The position numbers were made by a program, and so were the translations under genes. Shown here piece by piece: positions 38,962 to 41,483 of a stretch of 41,483 nucleotides of DNA (its first letter is position 1; the number at the start of each line of letters is the position of its first letter). The DNA comes from Gemmatimonadota bacterium (GTDB lineage: Bacteria; Gemmatimonadota; Gemmatimonadetes; Longimicrobiales; Gaopeijiaceae). The notes below the pieces were generated by a model, which made no database searches, had not been told where the DNA came from, and was given only the letters and a program-made list of their open reading frames with translations. The DNA lies in the NCBI GenBank assembly GCA_022823365.1, contig JAJDXG010000059.1, positions 1-41,483 on the forward strand, given 5' to 3'.

Positions 38962-40311
38962 ATGACGGCTCCCGCCCTCCCGCTTGGGCGGCTGCGCGAT
39001 CGCCTGGACGAAGCCCGTAACCGTACCCTCGAACTGGTTGCTCCGTTGAGGGACTCCGCCGTGACTCGGCAGCACAATCCGCTCATGTCGCCCATCGTCT
39101 GGGATCTGGGCCACATCGCGCACTTCGAGGAGGTGTGGCTGCTCGAGAATATCGACGGCGCGGGCTCCGGGGCCGAGGGGCTGCGCGGCATCTACGACGC
39201 GTTCCGCCATCCCCGCGCCACGCGCGAGCGGCTGCCGCTCCCGGACCGGGCCACCTGCCTCGCCTATCTGGCCGACGTGCGCCGCGCGGTGCTCCAAAGG
39301 ATGGACAGGATCGACCCGCGCGCCGATACCCCGCTGCTCCGCGGGGCCTACGTCTTCAACATGGTGCTGCAGCACGAGTACCAGCACAACGAGACCATCC
39401 TGCAGACGCTGCAGTTGATGGAAGGGGAGCCGTACGCGGGACGTGGGAGGAATTGGAGTGGGGTGGCGACAGGCGACGGGGTCGAGAGGGGCGAGCCGGG
39501 GGAGCCTCATACGCGCTCGATGGACATGATCCACTTCCCGGGCGGGGAAGTCTCCATCGGCACCGACGACCGGTCGCAGGCCTACGACAACGAGCGCCCG
39601 CGCACCCGCCTGCGGGTGGAACCCTTCCGCATCGACCGCCATCCCGTCGACAACGCCGCCTTCATGGACTTCATCGCGGCGGGCGGCTACCGGACCGACG
39701 CGCACTGGAGCAAGGCCGGGCTCGCGTGGCGCGCGGGGGAGCGTGCGGAAGCCCCTCTCTTCTGGTTCCGGCGGGACGGCGCGTGGTGGACCCGCGCGAT
39801 GGGCAGTGAAGTGCCCGTCGATCCCGCGCTCCCGGTCTGCCATGTCTCGTGGTACGAGGCCGACGCATTCGCGCGCCGGGCCGGGAAGCGCCTGCCCACC
39901 GAAGCCGAGTGGGAGGTTGCCGCCGGCTGGGATCCGGTCCGCGAGCGCGCGGTGCTCTACCCCTGGGGCGACGAGCCCGCCACGCCATCGCGCGCCAACC
40001 TGGACGCCGTCCGCGCCGGGCCGGCCCGGCCGGGGAGCCATCCCGGCAACGTCTCGCCGCTCGGCTGCTACGGAATGATCGGCGACGTATGGGAATGGAC
40101 GGCGTCCCGCTTCCTTCCCTATCCGGGATTCCAGGCCTTCCCGTACCCGGAATACTCGGAGGTCTTCTTCGGGGACGAATACCGGGTGCTGCGCGGAGGA
40201 TCCTGGGCCACCCGCCCGGGCGCCATCCGGAACACCTTCCGCAACTGGGACTTGCCCCAGCGCCGGCAGATCTTCTCGGGGTTCAGGTGCGCGAGCGACG
40301 CCAAGAGCTAG
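38962..40311 (+). CDS. egtB: Ergothioneine biosynthesis sulfoxide synthase EgtB
   Basis: This 449-residue non-haem iron enzyme joins oxygen and a thiol donor (gamma-glutamylcysteine or cysteine) to hercynine. The N-terminal DinB-like domain supplies the three-histidine iron site: His51 in WDLGHIAHFEE and His138/His142 in LQHEYQHNE. Residues about 185-445 are the C-type-lectin/FGE-sulfatase fold (MIHFPGGEVSIGTD, FRIDRHPVDNAAFMDFI, PVCHVSWYEADAFARRAGKRLPTEAEWE, NVSPLGCYGMIGDVWEWTAS, RVLRGGSWATRPGAIRNTFRNWD). The start is an ATG with only a weak AAGG upstream. The next gene is egtD, overlapping by 25 bp. No egtA, egtC or egtE is visible, so the thiol-donor type and the C-S lyase are unknown. The product is a cytoplasmic antioxidant thiol. 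Confidence 0.95.
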   Translation: MTAPALPLGRLRDRLDEARNRTLELVAPLRDSAVTRQHNPLMSPIVWDLGHIAHFEEVWLLENIDGAGSGAEGLRGIYDAFRHPRATRERLPLPDRATCLAYLADVRRAVLQRMDRIDPRADTPLLRGAYVFNMVLQHEYQHNETILQTLQLMEGEPYAGRGRNWSGVATGDGVERGEPGEPHTRSMDMIHFPGGEVSIGTDDRSQAYDNERPRTRLRVEPFRIDRHPVDNAAFMDFIAAGGYRTDAHWSKAGLAWRAGERAEAPLFWFRRDGAWWTRAMGSEVPVDPALPVCHVSWYEADAFARRAGKRLPTEAEWEVAAGWDPVRERAVLYPWGDEPATPSRANLDAVRAGPARPGSHPGNVSPLGCYGMIGDVWEWTASRFLPYPGFQAFPYPEYSEVFFGDEYRVLRGGSWATRPGAIRNTFRNWDLPQRRQIFSGFRCASDAKS

Positions 40312-41252
40312 ACGAGCTGGCGCGCGGTCTGGCGCGCACGCCGAAGACCGTCTCGTCGCGCTACTTCTACGACGAGCGCGGATCGGAACTCTTCGAGGCC
40401 ATCACCCGGCTTCCCGAGTACTACCTCACCCGCGCCGAGCGTAGGCTGTTGACGCGCATCGCGCGCGGGCTGGTCGGGGAGGTGCAGCCGCGCTCGCTGG
40501 TCGAGTTCGGAGCCGGGAGCGCGCGCAAGACCCGAATCCTGCTCAGCGCGATGACAGAGGGGGGAAGGGCCGCCGTCTACATTCCGGTCGATGTCAGCGA
40601 GGATTTCCTGTTCGACACGGCGCGCGGGCTCCGCGACGAGTACCCTACGCTGACGGTGCGCCCCGAGGTGGCGGACATGACGCGTGGCTTCGGGCCTGCG
40701 GCTCGGCCGCCGGCGCCCTGCATCTACGCGCTGCTGGGAAGCACGATCGGCAACTTCACCCATGAGGAGGCGGTGCGCATGGTCGCCGGGTTGAGTTCGG
40801 GGATGCGCGACGGGGACGTATTCCTGCTGGGCGCGGATCTCCGCCCGGGCCCCGGCAAGTCGCTCGAGGCGCTCGAGGCGGCGTACAACGATGCCGCGGG
40901 AGTGACCGTGGAGTTCAACCGCAATCTGCTGCGGGTGCTGAACACCCGTTTCGGCACCGATTTCGATCCGTCGCGCTTTCGCCACCGCGCCTGGTATGAT
41001 GCCGCCAATGCGCGCATCGAGATGCACTTGGAGGCCCTCTCGGCGCATGCGGTGGCCTTGCCCGGCGGTCCGGTGATATCCTTTCGGGAAGGTGAGACGC
41101 TGCGCACCGAGATCAGTTGCAAGTACGACCGGGCGGCGGTCAGCTCGCTGCTGGGGCAGGCGGGTCTCGAGATGGTGCGCTGGTGGACGGACGAAGGGTG
41201 TCGATTCGCGCTGGCGCTGGGCGCCGTGACCTCGGGAGGAGGCTCTCCGTGA
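40287..41252 (+). CDS. egtD: L-histidine N-alpha-methyltransferase EgtD
   Basis: This 321-residue SAM-dependent enzyme trimethylates histidine to hercynine, the first step of ergothioneine synthesis. The in-frame GTG at 40287 gives exactly the length of characterised EgtD and overlaps the end of egtB by 25 bp. Landmarks are RYFYDERGSELFEAITRLPEYYLTRAE, SLVEFGAGSARKTRILL (SAM loop), YIPVDVSEDFL, LLGSTIGNFTHEEA, LLGADLRPGPG, AYNDAAGVTVEFNRNLL (substrate Tyr/Asn region), and the closing motif FREGETLRTEISCKYD. Overlap with egtB argues for translational coupling. The following gene overlaps its stop by four bases and belongs to the same transcript. Confidence 0.95.
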   Translation: MRERRQELDELARGLARTPKTVSSRYFYDERGSELFEAITRLPEYYLTRAERRLLTRIARGLVGEVQPRSLVEFGAGSARKTRILLSAMTEGGRAAVYIPVDVSEDFLFDTARGLRDEYPTLTVRPEVADMTRGFGPAARPPAPCIYALLGSTIGNFTHEEAVRMVAGLSSGMRDGDVFLLGADLRPGPGKSLEALEAAYNDAAGVTVEFNRNLLRVLNTRFGTDFDPSRFRHRAWYDAANARIEMHLEALSAHAVALPGGPVISFREGETLRTEISCKYDRAAVSSLLGQAGLEMVRWWTDEGCRFALALGAVTSGGGSP

Positions 41253-41483
41253 AGAAGATCGGGTTGGTGGGTGTCGGGATGTTCGCGCTGATCGTGTTGA
41301 CGAGGATGTTCTTCGGGGGCGAGGCCGCGGCTGCGGGAGCAGCCTCGGTGGACCATGCCGAGCCGGCCCGCGAGGCTCCGGCCCCAACCGCGGCGGAGTC
41401 TGCGGCGCCGACCGGCGCGGCTCCGAACGGGCCGGCGGACGGCGGGGCATCCCCGGCCATCCCGCCGCGCGCCGCGGCCGCGA
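41249..41483 (+). CDS. Membrane-anchored Ala/Pro-rich protein, 5' part (3' truncated by window edge)
   Basis: This GTG start overlaps the egtD stop (GTGA) and follows a strong GGGAGGAGG (41234-41242) 6 bases upstream, so it is a real translation start. The visible 78 residues are KKIGLVGVGMFALIVLTRMFF (one membrane helix, about 3-23) followed by an Ala/Pro/Gly-rich linker with no recognisable domain. It is probably a single-pass protein with its functional domain beyond the window, on the periplasmic side. I do not recognise the family. Membership of the egtBD operon might mean a link with ergothioneine, but the context alone does not establish it. Confidence 0.72.
   Translation, partial: MKKIGLVGVGMFALIVLTRMFFGGEAAAAGAASVDHAEPAREAPAPTAAESAAPTGAAPNGPADGGASPAIPPRAAAA

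Noticed and set aside
1..41483. tRNA or rRNA genes
   Set aside because: Looked for cloverleaf-like T-loop stretches and conserved rRNA segments and found none. A covariance-model search would be needed to exclude tRNAs fully.

Overview
This is a 41.5-kb stretch of a high-GC bacterial chromosome (roughly two thirds G+C by eye) with tightly packed genes and short spacers. The gene content suggests Gemmatimonadota, possibly one of the marine or sponge-associated lineages. It includes large secreted beta-propeller proteins, an S9 peptidase, a PQQ dehydrogenase without a haem domain, a Tat-exported aminotransferase and many proteins beginning with signal peptides. The phylum is an inference from gene style. 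There is no rRNA or other marker gene to fix it. I see no tRNA, CRISPR array, prophage or intact insertion sequence.

Layout. 1-2151: the C-terminal two thirds of an RND efflux pump. 2314-5853: a Tat-exported HisC-like aminotransferase with a terminator, an RHH/PIN toxin-antitoxin pair coupled to an agmatinase-family gene, and a secreted hypothetical protein on the other strand. 5987-7723: an NCS2 nucleobase permease with an unexpected C-terminal domain resembling an anti-sigma (RsbW-type) ATPase fold. 7767-14069 (minus strand): a sulfation cluster, read as cysD, a GPP34-cytochrome P450 fusion, a sulfotransferase and cysNC. 14306-19520: a STAS protein, a PQQ dehydrogenase, a double-PDZ protein and a short Rho factor. 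19545-24155: a SRPBCC protein and a tesA-like lipoprotein, divergent from a ybbA/ybbP-type ABC exporter. 24165-30872: a class I aminotransferase, an S9 peptidase and a 1024-residue Asp-box (VPS10/sialidase-like) protein. 30829-34098: an arsI/cadI-sigZ pair, an MFS transporter and a VOC protein. 34227-36249: a DUF222/HNH (13E12-type) gene between two patches of degenerate tandem repeats. 36250-38747: a quaternary-amine (OpuC/ProU-type) ABC importer with fused binding protein and permease. 38962-41483: egtB-egtD for ergothioneine synthesis, followed by the start of a membrane-anchored Pro/Ala-rich protein.

How the genes work together. The most interesting system is the sulfation cluster. CysD and CysNC make APS and then PAPS. 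The P450 could install a hydroxyl group, and the sulfotransferase could then sulfate it. The P450 stop codon overlaps the ribosome binding site of the sulfotransferase gene. The arrangement resembles the mycobacterial Cyp128/Stf3 route to sulfomenaquinone, with a GPP34 domain (in eukaryotes a phosphoinositide-binding Golgi protein) added to the P450. The product here cannot be read from sequence. Several other genes serve stress protection: ergothioneine synthesis, compatible-solute import, organoarsenical or heavy-metal detoxification with its own sigma factor, and efflux.

Small repeats deserve attention. A 10-bp unit (CAGTAGATRT) is tandemly repeated just downstream of two unrelated stop codons 22 kb apart. 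A 24-bp unit is repeated three times inside the sulfation cluster. Degenerate 22-27-bp units lie on both sides of the HNH gene.
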